A DNA stretch of 5,056 bases from UBA6022 sp036382575 (GCA_036382575.1 DASVHL010000019.1:1-5056); one strand, 5' to 3'; shown: positions 1-5,056, counted from the stretch's first letter. A program made the numbers and translations. Notes: a model not told the origin generated them from the letters alone.

Positions 1-588
1 GAGGCACATGTGTACTCAACGCCACTTGTTATTAATAAAGCGACTGGTAAGAAATTCGGTAAGTCAGAAGACGGCGCGGTGTGGCTTGACCCTAAAAAGA
101 CAAGTGTCTACAAGTTCTATCAGTTCTGGCTAAATGTCGATGACGAGGGCGTGATTGACTACGCTAAAATTTACACCTTACTCTCTAAAGAAGAGCTTGA
201 GGCACTTGGCGAACGACATGCTGCGAATCCTGGTATACGAGAAGCACAAAAAACTTTGGCGCGTGAAGTGACGACGTTAGTCCACGGCACTGAACGTACC
301 GAAAGTGTTATGCGTGTCACGGATGTGCTGTTTGGTGCACGTGAGTTTAGCGAGTTGAACGACGATGATCTTGAGACATTGGCTGGTGAGATCCCTACTG
401 TTGGCACTGGTAAAACAGTCATTGAAAGCTTGGTTGAGGCTGGTGTTGCAGGTAGCAATGGTGAAGCTCGTCGCCTGATCGCCGGGGGTGCCGTGTCGCT
501 GAATGGCGAGAAAGTTAATGACGATAGTCAGGTGACTAAAACAACATTGATTAAAAAAGGCAAAAACAACTTCGTATTGATAAAATAA
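1..588 (+). CDS. tyrS: Tyrosyl-tRNA synthetase, C-terminal half (5' end outside window)
   Basis: Class I aminoacyl-tRNA synthetase that charges tRNA-Tyr with tyrosine in the cytoplasm. The visible 195 residues start just before the KMSKS-type loop, here KFGKS at visible residues 18-22, which is the usual bacterial TyrS form. It is followed by the conserved stretch containing WLDPKKTS and YQFWLN, then the helical anticodon-recognition domain with QKTLAREVT and LVHG. An S4 RNA-binding domain occupies about residues 138-195, with EARRLIAGGAVSLNG and a lysine-rich end. TyrS is normally about 400-420 residues, so roughly 205-225 residues, including the Rossmann fold and HIGH motif, lie to the left. 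The reading frame is open from base 1; the GTG at 10 is an internal valine codon, not a start. It ends with TAA. I see no frameshift and the identification is secure. Confidence 0.96.
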   Translation, partial: EAHVYSTPLVINKATGKKFGKSEDGAVWLDPKKTSVYKFYQFWLNVDDEGVIDYAKIYTLLSKEELEALGERHAANPGIREAQKTLAREVTTLVHGTERTESVMRVTDVLFGAREFSELNDDDLETLAGEIPTVGTGKTVIESLVEAGVAGSNGEARRLIAGGAVSLNGEKVNDDSQVTKTTLIKKGKNNFVLIK

Positions 589-595
589 TACAGAT

Positions 596-600
596 GGGTG
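596..600 (+). promoter_or_regulatory. Weak Shine-Dalgarno selecting the pilin start at 606
   Basis: GGGTG lies five bases before the ATG at 606 and can pair partly with the CACC portion of the 16S rRNA tail. The alternative in-frame ATG at 594 has only AT-rich sequence before it. This and the leader length favour 606. The match is short, so it is supportive only. Confidence 0.35.
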
Positions 601-605
601 GGCGT

Positions 606-1100
606 ATGAAAAATAAGCAAATAGGCTTTACGATCGTTGAACTACTGGTCGTGATTGTTATTATCGGTATTCTCGCCGGTATTACAATCGTCGCCTATAA
701 CGGTATTCAGCAACGCGCCCGTGTCTCGACTGCCCAAACAGATATGCGTAACTTGCATCAGTCGATGACTCTTCGCTTAATTAACGGCGAGTCTAACGAC
801 GGTACGACATGGGTTAATGCGCTACGTGATGCGAAGCTATACGAAGCAACTCACGGTACGTACACCAAGTTATTTGCTCTATGTAGCAATACGACAGATA
901 ATTCAATTTCGATAGTAACGTGGAATCCGGTTCAGAATTTGGGGGTAGCGGGTAACGGCTCTGTTATGCCGACATTCGTCAAAGGCTCACTAACGACATC
1001 TACCTATAACAGTGCAAATCCAGGCACGCTTACGTTAACAAAGTCTTGCTATGGTGCCGATCCTGATTACACAGCCGCATTTTGGTCCAACGCTGGGTAG
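606..1100 (+). CDS. Type IV pilin-like protein (prepilin)
   Basis: Predicted pilin subunit of a type IV pilus or related filament, made as a prepilin, cleaved by a PilD-type peptidase at the membrane and assembled outside the cell. With the ATG at 606 it has 164 residues. The leader is MKNKQIG, cut before F8, followed by FTIVELLVVI with the conserved glutamate at mature position 5 and a hydrophobic helix over residues 8-31. An amphipathic continuation (about 32-60) leads to a small Ser/Thr/Asn/Gly-rich globular domain. Only two cysteines are present, C93 and C148, which could form the C-terminal disulfide loop seen in many pilins. The in-frame ATG at 594 would give an 11-residue leader and is less likely. 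It follows tyrS by 17 bp and may be read through from it; I see no convincing promoter of its own. Major or minor pilin status cannot be decided. The N-terminal family is certain; the C-terminal domain I do not recognise. Confidence 0.92.
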   Translation: MKNKQIGFTIVELLVVIVIIGILAGITIVAYNGIQQRARVSTAQTDMRNLHQSMTLRLINGESNDGTTWVNALRDAKLYEATHGTYTKLFALCSNTTDNSISIVTWNPVQNLGVAGNGSVMPTFVKGSLTTSTYNSANPGTLTLTKSCYGADPDYTAAFWSNAG

Positions 1101-1102
1101 TG

Positions 1103-1801
1103 TCAGTTCAGATGACGAGTTTCCTCTTCTTGATATGATTGTGTGAATAGTTCACCTAGGTATTCGTAGAGTTCAACAATCTCGGGGTTATCTTCACCGA
1201 AACGCCGCACCATACTGTCGTCAAGCCGCAGCTTATTTTCTATTAACTCAGCGACGCTAGTAATGCCATAATCCTCACGCATAACCATTCGGCCGGGTCC
1301 AAGGATATCTACAAGTAGCGGAGTGAGCTTGTCGACAGCACGAACAAATCGAGCTTCTGGAGTAGATTGTTCCTCGTAGTTAAGCAGTAACTCTGCAGTG
1401 TAGGGTGGAAGCGTTTGAGCAAGTGAGGTAAGTGCAGCTTGCTCGCGTCGATGCTTATCGAGCAGTTCTTGGTCTGACAGACCGTAGGTAGGTGTGTCAC
1501 CAACGGCAATTTCAACGAAATCGTGAACAGTTGCATATTGTGATATTGTGCCACGGTCCAGTTCGGGACGTAAGGTACTTGCAAGCTCTACAGAGAGGAC
1601 AGCGACCATCAAGCTGTGCTCTGCATCATTTTCACGGTGTGTTTCGTGGTATCTCGGGACTCGCTCGACACCAGAATAGCGAATACATAGATCGGCAAGT
1701 GATAAACAGATAGCACTCATTTTTTCGAGGCTAGGAGTTAATTCAATAGTTGATCGAGAATAGTCAAATTTTGTTGCTGGGTAATATTCATGAGTTGTCA
1801 T
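1103..1801 (-). CDS. HD-domain phosphohydrolase, YfbR/HDDC2-like (putative 5'-nucleotidase)
   Basis: Metal-dependent phosphohydrolase of the HD superfamily, 232 residues, closest in pattern to YfbR-type 5'-deoxynucleotidases and the HDDC2 group, which dephosphorylate (deoxy)nucleoside monophosphates. The metal-binding set is complete: H62 in AEHS, H93-D94 in the VHD motif, E97, D102 in VGDTPT, and D157 in RAVDKLTPLL. The stretch RENDAEHS before the first histidine also fits this family. YfbR is about 200 residues; the extra length is an N-terminal extension of about 20 residues and an acidic C-terminus. No signal peptide or membrane segment is visible, so it should be cytoplasmic. The start is supported by a well-placed AAAGGA. 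It ends with TGA, converges on the pilin gene with a 2-bp gap, and is divergent from the wHTH-Nudix gene. Fold and catalytic residues are clear; the exact substrate is inferred. Confidence 0.88.
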   Translation of the reverse strand: MTTHEYYPATKFDYSRSTIELTPSLEKMSAICLSLADLCIRYSGVERVPRYHETHRENDAEHSLMVAVLSVELASTLRPELDRGTISQYATVHDFVEIAVGDTPTYGLSDQELLDKHRREQAALTSLAQTLPPYTAELLLNYEEQSTPEARFVRAVDKLTPLLVDILGPGRMVMREDYGITSVAELIENKLRLDDSMVRRFGEDNPEIVELYEYLGELFTQSYQEEETRHLN

Positions 1802-1808
1802 TGTAATA

Positions 1809-1815
1809 TCCTTTC
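1809..1815 (-). promoter_or_regulatory. Shine-Dalgarno of the HD-domain gene
   Basis: Read on the minus strand, GAAAGGA lies seven bases before the ATG at 1801. It is the clearest ribosome binding site in the window and fixes the start of the HD-domain gene. The wHTH-Nudix and recG starts have nothing comparable. Confidence 0.7.
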
Positions 1816-1874
1816 ATGCCGTTTTACAGGGACATTTATGACTGTACTGTGCTATCATTCTTATTAATAGAAAG

Positions 1875-1880
1875 TATAAT
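1875..1880 (+). promoter_or_regulatory. Candidate -10 box (TATAAT) in the divergent control region
   Basis: A perfect TATAAT lies 20 bp before the wHTH-Nudix ATG and would place transcription start near 1887, giving a leader of about 14 bases without a Shine-Dalgarno. No TTGACA-like -35 is found 15-19 bp upstream, and there is no TG extension. On the opposite strand the same bases offer TATACT (1873-1878), a possible -10 for the HD gene, so the two promoters could overlap. The box is seen; its function is inferred. Confidence 0.35.
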
Positions 1881-1900
1881 TTGACTCAAAACTAATTGAC
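1877..1900. repeat. Operator-like repeats in front of the wHTH-Nudix gene
   Basis: Two near-identical direct repeats, TAATTTGAC (1877-1885) and TAATTGAC (1893-1900), start 16 bp apart, and the second abuts the ATG. The first overlaps a perfect dyad, TTTGA-C-TCAAA (1880-1890). They lie between divergent genes, one of which encodes a winged-helix protein, so a regulator binding site is plausible. They are short enough to arise by chance in AT-rich DNA. Confidence 0.35.
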
Positions 1901-1924
1901 ATGCATCATATTCAACACTATATT
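1896..1924 (+). promoter_or_regulatory. Near-consensus sigma70-type promoter overlapping the Nudix start codon
   Basis: TTGACA (1896-1901) is followed, after exactly 17 bp, by TATATT (1919-1924). As a sequence match this is the best two-part promoter in the window, but transcription would start near 1931, inside the reading frame. It could be a chance match, or it could drive a shorter product from the in-frame ATG at 1967. That product would lose the first helix of the winged-helix domain. Confidence 0.3.
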
Positions 1925-2563
1925 CTTACTGTTTTATCGGTTACTAAATGGGCGCGGTTCAGTGATATGCGACCACCGAAGGTTGATAGTAATGCATATA
2001 GCTATCACCTTAAATTACTACAAAGGCAGAAATTAATTGAGAAACATGCCGACAAAGGCTATCGTTTGAGTCCGCTCGGCCTTGCTATGGTAGACCGCAT
2101 GAGCAACACAGAATTGCAGTTGCGCGTACAGCCAAAAATTATTACGATGTGCGTGTTACAGGATGAAAATGAGAGGGTGCTCCTTCTCGCTAAAAGTAAG
2201 CAGCCATTTTTTGGCGCTTGGACATTTGCAAGTGGTAAGTTGCATTTAGAAGACGGCGGTGCCAGAGCGGCAATGATTCGTGAGTTAAAAGAGCGCGTAG
2301 CTGTTGCGCCCAACCCCACACTTACACATGCTGCAGATGTGTACATTAGTGCAGCAATAAACGGGCAATTTGTATCGACAGTTCTGGCTCATGTTTTTAC
2401 TTTGAAAATTAAGGCAAATGAAGTGACGCGGAGTGATGTTCTCTGGACTAACGACCAAGACAGACGTGCATTGCAGCTAGCGCCTGGTGTAAAAGAAGTG
2501 TGTGAGTTGGTGGACCAACACAGGGGTGCATTTGTCTTTAGTGAATATCATATTGATTGGTAG
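1901..2563 (+). CDS. Winged-helix DNA-binding protein fused to a Nudix domain with a degenerate Nudix box
   Basis: A 220-residue two-domain protein, probably a nucleotide-sensing regulator or an altered Nudix hydrolase. Residues about 1-66 look like an ArsR/MarR-type winged helix: a first helix at 4-13, a recognition-helix region SNAYSYHLKLLQRQKLI, then a wing with KGYRLSPLG. Residues about 78-215 are a Nudix fold, with VLLLAKSK and FGAWTFASGK leading into the box. The box (112-135) keeps G112 and R127-E128-L129-K130-E131. However, the second glutamate of the EE pair is R132, the conserved glycine is A134, the first glutamate is D118, and the loop holds one extra residue. Catalysis may be lost or changed. 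NrtR regulators join the same domain types in the opposite order. No Shine-Dalgarno is present; the ATG at 1901 is chosen because it preserves the first helix and a stop lies at 1877. It is divergent from the HD gene and 51 bp ahead of recG. Confidence 0.82.
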   Translation: MHHIQHYILTVLSVTKWARFSDMRPPKVDSNAYSYHLKLLQRQKLIEKHADKGYRLSPLGLAMVDRMSNTELQLRVQPKIITMCVLQDENERVLLLAKSKQPFFGAWTFASGKLHLEDGGARAAMIRELKERVAVAPNPTLTHAADVYISAAINGQFVSTVLAHVFTLKIKANEVTRSDVLWTNDQDRRALQLAPGVKEVCELVDQHRGAFVFSEYHIDW

Positions 2564-2577
2564 GTTCGATAGGAATA

Positions 2578-2594
2578 CGCGATGATTCATCGTG
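2578..2594. promoter_or_regulatory. Inverted repeat over the recG promoter (candidate operator)
   Basis: CGATGA-T-TCATCG (2580-2592) is a perfect dyad with 6-bp arms. It extends to 8-bp arms with one mismatch over 2578-2594. The one-base centre suits a protein-binding site better than an RNA hairpin, and no T-tract follows, so it is not an intrinsic terminator for the upstream gene. It ends three bases before the extended -10 of recG, covering about the -20 to -36 region where a repressor or activator could act. Confidence 0.4.
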
Positions 2595-2597
2595 GGC

Positions 2598-2606
2598 TGG
2601 TATGAT
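2598..2606 (+). promoter_or_regulatory. Extended -10 promoter of recG
   Basis: TGG-TATGAT is an extended -10 element (TGn plus a 5/6 hexamer). No good -35 is found, which extended -10 promoters often lack. Transcription would begin at about 2613-2615, at or just before the recG ATG (2615), giving a leaderless or nearly leaderless mRNA. This agrees with the lack of a Shine-Dalgarno before recG. Confidence 0.5.
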
Positions 2607-2614
2607 ATAAAGTA

Positions 2615-4645
2615 ATGAATCTTGTAACACCACTCGAAAAAATAAAAGGTGTTGGTCCGAAAACGGGCGAACAGTTAAAGGCTGCCGGACTATACACAGT
2701 CGGTGATCTTATTGATTTTCTGCCACGACGTCACGAGGATTTTTCGGAAGTAGTGCTGATTGCAAACATCCACCCTGGCAAGGCTACCATCAAGGCTCGC
2801 TGCGAGAAAATCGCCACGCGACCAGTGCGACGAGGCTTGCGTATTACGACGGCAACTTTGGCTGACGAGACAGGTAAATTGCAAGCTGTTTGGTTTAATC
2901 AGCCGTACCGCGAAACGCAGTTAAAAGCTGGCGATGAATTTTTCTTTTCGGGTGAATTTGAGTTTAATTACAATAAATACCAATTAAGTAATCCGAGCGC
3001 AGAAAAGGTAACTGATATGCCAGTTCAGACTGACAGGTTCCTGCCGGTCTACCGATCGATAAAAGGTTTGAAAAGTCAGTTAGTCCGTAAGATTCTAGCC
3101 GAGTTGCGTCCGATGATGACTATGCTGCCGGAAACCTTACCTATATCTGTAGTATCAAGTGAAAAGCTACTTTCTCGATCAGATGCCATCCTAGGAATGC
3201 ATTTTCCTAAATCAGCCGAGGACGTTGCACGGGCACGCGAGCGCTTGGCATTTGAAGAACTATTTCAACTACTGCTGGCAAGTCAATTGAACCGTGATGA
3301 AAATGCCAAGCTTGAGGGCTGGCATATTCCGTTTGATCAGACCGTTGTGGCTGATTTTGTAAAACAGTTACCATTTGAACTTACCGGTGCGCAGCGACGA
3401 GCCGCCTGGGAGGTGATTCAGGATTTCGAAAAGAACACACCAATGAACCGTTTGTTACAGGGTGACGTAGGGTCTGGTAAGACGGTCGTAGCGGGCCTTG
3501 CCGCGCGGCAAGCCGCTGCAGCTGGCTTTCAAACGGCACTGATGGCGCCAACCGAGATCTTGGCTTCGCAGCATGCCGAGACGCTGAGTCGTATTCTAGA
3601 GCCATTTGGTGTGCGAGTAGGTCTACTCACCGGTAGTGTGAAGGGCGTGGCTCGTAAAACCCTATACGAACAAATTTCTAACGGTGGCGTTGATGTAGTC
3701 GTCGGGACACATGCTTTGATTCAGGAGACGGTTATTTTTCATAAGCTCGGCTTTGTTGTTATTGATGAACAACATCGTTTTGGTGTTAAACAACGACAGG
3801 AGCTACTGACGAAATCTATACACATGCCACACCTTCTTGCTATGACAGCTACCCCGATCCCGCGCAGCCTTGCTCTGACGGTGTATGGAGAGTTAGATGT
3901 GAGTATCTTAAACGAGTTACCGAAGGGTCGTAAACCAATCGAAACTAAACTGTGGTCACCGAACAGCCAGGCGCAGCTATACGAAAAAGTGGATGCTGAA
4001 ATTACCAAAGGCCGACAGGGCTATGTTATTTGTAGCCTAATTGATGAGAATCCTGATAATGAAATCAAGAGCGTGCAGGCTGAATTTGTGAAGTTACAGA
4101 ATTCTATTTTTAAGCATCGCCGTATTGGATTACTGCATGGCAAGATGAAACCAGATGAAAAAGATGCCGTCATGACATTATTTTCAAACGGTGAACTGGA
4201 TATCCTCGTCAGTACAACTGTCGTTGAAGTTGGTGTTGATGTACCGAATGCTACCGTTATGATCATAGAGAACGCTGATCGGTTTGGCCTCAGCCAGCTA
4301 CACCAGCTGCGTGGCCGCGTCGGGCGTTCATCTCATCAAAGTTACTGTTACTTGGTAATGAGTGATAGCAAAAAACCAAGCCAGCGCCTAAAAGAGATTG
4401 AGAAATCACAGGACGGTTTCTATTTGGCAGAAGTAGACTTGAAGCTTCGAGGTCCAGGTGAGATTTATGGTCGCTCGCAACACGGGGCGCTTAACCTGCA
4501 GATCGCTACATTATCAGATACGAAATTAATTGCTCGTGCGCAGAAACAAGCCAAGCAATTCGTCGCTGCCCGGCAGGATCTGCTACAATATAAGCAACTG
4601 GCCGCACAAGTTGAACAATATCAGCGGCTAACAACGTTAAATTAA
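2615..4645 (+). CDS. recG: ATP-dependent DNA helicase RecG
   Basis: Superfamily 2 double-stranded DNA translocase that remodels stalled replication forks and branch-migrates Holliday junctions. It is full length at 676 residues (family about 680-700). The N-terminus has a helix-hairpin-helix-like KGVGPKTGEQL (11-21), then the OB-fold wedge domain (about 55-150) that splits the fork. Helicase motifs run in order: LTGAQRRA (256-263), Walker A GDVGSGKT (283-290), APTEILASQH (311-320), DEQH box (384-387), TATPIPRSLA (411-420), LLHGKM (506-511), VVEVGVDVPNA (536-546) and QLRGRVGRSS (564-573). The C-terminal FYLAEVDLKLRGPGE element (602-616), the RecG/Mfd-type TRG region, is intact, with QHG where QSG is common. 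The start at 2615 fits the conserved N-terminus. It lies 51 bp after the wHTH-Nudix gene behind its own promoter-like element, so transcription independent of that gene is likely. No oddities in the catalytic residues. Confidence 0.98.
   Translation: MNLVTPLEKIKGVGPKTGEQLKAAGLYTVGDLIDFLPRRHEDFSEVVLIANIHPGKATIKARCEKIATRPVRRGLRITTATLADETGKLQAVWFNQPYRETQLKAGDEFFFSGEFEFNYNKYQLSNPSAEKVTDMPVQTDRFLPVYRSIKGLKSQLVRKILAELRPMMTMLPETLPISVVSSEKLLSRSDAILGMHFPKSAEDVARARERLAFEELFQLLLASQLNRDENAKLEGWHIPFDQTVVADFVKQLPFELTGAQRRAAWEVIQDFEKNTPMNRLLQGDVGSGKTVVAGLAARQAAAAGFQTALMAPTEILASQHAETLSRILEPFGVRVGLLTGSVKGVARKTLYEQISNGGVDVVVGTHALIQETVIFHKLGFVVIDEQHRFGVKQRQELLTKSIHMPHLLAMTATPIPRSLALTVYGELDVSILNELPKGRKPIETKLWSPNSQAQLYEKVDAEITKGRQGYVICSLIDENPDNEIKSVQAEFVKLQNSIFKHRRIGLLHGKMKPDEKDAVMTLFSNGELDILVSTTVVEVGVDVPNATVMIIENADRFGLSQLHQLRGRVGRSSHQSYCYLVMSDSKKPSQRLKEIEKSQDGFYLAEVDLKLRGPGEIYGRSQHGALNLQIATLSDTKLIARAQKQAKQFVAARQDLLQYKQLAAQVEQYQRLTTLN
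4581..4589 (+). promoter_or_regulatory. Possible extended -10 inside the recG 3' end
   Basis: TGC-TACAAT matches an extended -10 of the same style as the one before recG, with no clear -35. Initiation near 4596 would yield an mRNA for the last gene with a 5' leader of about 143 bases that includes all the hairpins at 4662-4733. Being inside a coding region, it may be a chance match. Confidence 0.25.
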
Positions 4646-4661
4646 CAGGGAAAAGCACAGC

Positions 4662-4733
4662 CGGTCCCGAGTGATTGATTCACTCGAACCGCGCGATAAG
4701 AAAAACCGTAGGTTTGTCTTATCAGGCGAAGCC
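4662..4733 (+). other. Hairpin-rich spacer or structured leader between recG and the last gene
   Basis: Three consecutive hairpins fill most of the 93-bp gap. Hairpin 1 (4662-4691) has a perfect 7-bp stem, CGAGTGA/TCACTCG, with loop TTGAT; beyond a 2x1 internal loop it gains CGGT/ACCG. Hairpin 2 (4695-4723) pairs GATAAGA with TCTTATC, then a single mismatch, then AAACC/GGTTT around a GTA loop. Hairpin 3 (4725-4733) is GGC-GAA-GCC and would hide the only AGG in front of the ATG at 4739. No T-tract follows any of them, so a canonical intrinsic terminator is not supported. The pairings are read directly from the sequence. A role as a cis-regulatory leader, unusual terminator or small RNA is inference, and I do not recognise a known riboswitch class. 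Confidence 0.5.
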
Positions 4734-4738
4734 GCATC

Positions 4739-5056
4739 ATGTATTCTGGAACAACTTTTCGTACAAAATCAGGTCTCGTCATGGGCGTGCACCAAAAAAT
4801 TGATCGTGTCGCTCACCGTCACATTAAAAAACATGTTCCGAAAACACTTCATTTTCCAACAACGCGTGAGGTGCTGCATTTCGAAGGACTAAATGGTCCT
4901 GACGGCATCAAGCGTAAAAGTCCTGCCAAGGATGAGCCATGGCATTATATCGATCCTGCCAAGACCGATGATCGCTCACTGATTGACATGATTAATTATC
5001 ATATTCATAATATGGCAACCGCACTGCGCGAAGAGAATACTGCTTCCTTTTTCCTC
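4739..5056 (+). CDS. Conserved-looking protein of unknown function, N-terminal part (3' end outside window)
   Basis: An open frame from ATG 4739 to the window edge, 106 codons without a stop; the frame is closed upstream by TAG at 4709. No signal peptide or membrane segment is seen. The protein is rich in histidine, with a basic HQKIDRVAHRHIKKH segment (residues 18-32), then HFEGLNGPDGIKRKSP, DEPWHYIDP and DMINYHIHNMATALREEN. Repeated His and Asp in a helical context resembles metal-binding helical enzymes such as the zinc-dependent phospholipase C/S1-P1 nuclease type, but the decisive ligands would lie past the edge, so this is a weak guess. The ATG at 4781 is an alternative start and has AGGT six bases upstream, better spaced than anything before 4739. 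I keep 4739 because the residues before M15 read as ordinary coding sequence. That the frame is coding is well supported; the function is not. Confidence 0.72.
   Translation, partial: MYSGTTFRTKSGLVMGVHQKIDRVAHRHIKKHVPKTLHFPTTREVLHFEGLNGPDGIKRKSPAKDEPWHYIDPAKTDDRSLIDMINYHIHNMATALREENTASFFL

Noticed and set aside
171..458. Minus-strand open frame opposite tyrS
   Set aside because: A low-complexity Ser/Pro-rich shadow of the conserved TyrS frame.
575..590. AT-rich -10-like bases at the tyrS end as a pilin promoter
   Set aside because: No -35 at a workable distance and no TG extension.
594..605. ATG at 594 as the pilin start
   Set aside because: No ribosome site before it and an 11-residue leader, whereas ATG 606 gives a typical 7-residue leader and has GGGTG in front.
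1309..1713. Open frames on both strands inside the HD gene
   Set aside because: They overlap the HD frame with its full set of metal ligands and carry no recognisable motif or ribosome site.
1841..1850. Tandem ACTGT ACTGT in the divergent region
   Set aside because: Only two 5-bp units; too short to call a repeat or a site.
2059..2346. Minus-strand open frame opposite the wHTH-Nudix gene
   Set aside because: A shadow frame; the plus-strand frame has both domains recognisable.
3381..4266. Three minus-strand open frames within recG
   Set aside because: They are antisense to helicase motifs that are fully conserved on the plus strand.
4662..4723. Hairpins 1 and 2 as an intrinsic terminator for recG
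   Set aside because: Neither stem is followed by a run of T on the plus strand. On the minus strand only a weak CTTTTCCC follows hairpin 1.
4657..4735. Possible tRNA-like fold in the recG downstream gap
   Set aside because: There is no acceptor stem pairing, no standard T-loop or anticodon arm, and the stem sizes do not fit a cloverleaf.
4671..4892. 73-codon open frame on + starting with GTG after recG
   Set aside because: It starts inside hairpin 1, overlaps in another frame the open frame from 4739 that runs to the window edge, and its translation has no family-like features.

Overview
This 5.06 kb stretch is gene-dense chromosomal DNA. It carries six protein-coding genes with gaps of 2 to 99 bp, and no rRNA, tRNA, CRISPR array or insertion sequence that I can see. 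The style suggests a Patescibacteria (CPR) genome, most likely Saccharibacteria (TM7). Reasons are moderate GC content, tightly packed housekeeping genes, a short type IV pilin gene, several starts without a clear Shine-Dalgarno, and a TGA codon that acts as a true stop in the HD-domain gene. The stop argues against the CPR lineages that read UGA as glycine. The taxonomic call is an inference from gene style, not a database match.

Layout from left to right. (1) 1-588, +: the C-terminal half of tyrosyl-tRNA synthetase, cut by the window edge just before its KFGKS loop. (2) 606-1100, +: a type IV pilin-like protein with a textbook prepilin leader, 17 bp after tyrS. (3) 1103-1801, -: an HD-domain phosphohydrolase of the YfbR/HDDC2 type, convergent with the pilin gene and only 2 bp from it. 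(4) 1802-1900: a divergent control region with a TATAAT box, a short dyad and a direct repeat. (5) 1901-2563, +: a winged-helix plus Nudix protein whose Nudix box is degenerate. (6) 2615-4645, +: a complete RecG helicase, apparently read from an extended -10 placed so close to the ATG that the mRNA would be nearly leaderless. (7) 4646-4738: a 93-bp gap filled with consecutive hairpins and lacking a T-tract. (8) 4739-5056, +: the N-terminal 106 residues of a conserved-looking protein that I cannot name firmly, open at the right edge.

tyrS and recG are ordinary core genes for translation and for replication-fork repair and recombination. The pilin would serve the cell surface; type IV pili support motility and host contact in episymbiotic Saccharibacteria. 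The HD phosphohydrolase and the wHTH-Nudix protein sit back to back over one control region. Both families handle nucleotides, so a nucleotide-responsive regulator controlling itself and the phosphohydrolase is a reasonable hypothesis. The least explained parts of the window are that pair, the dyad over the recG promoter, and the hairpin-rich leader before the last gene.
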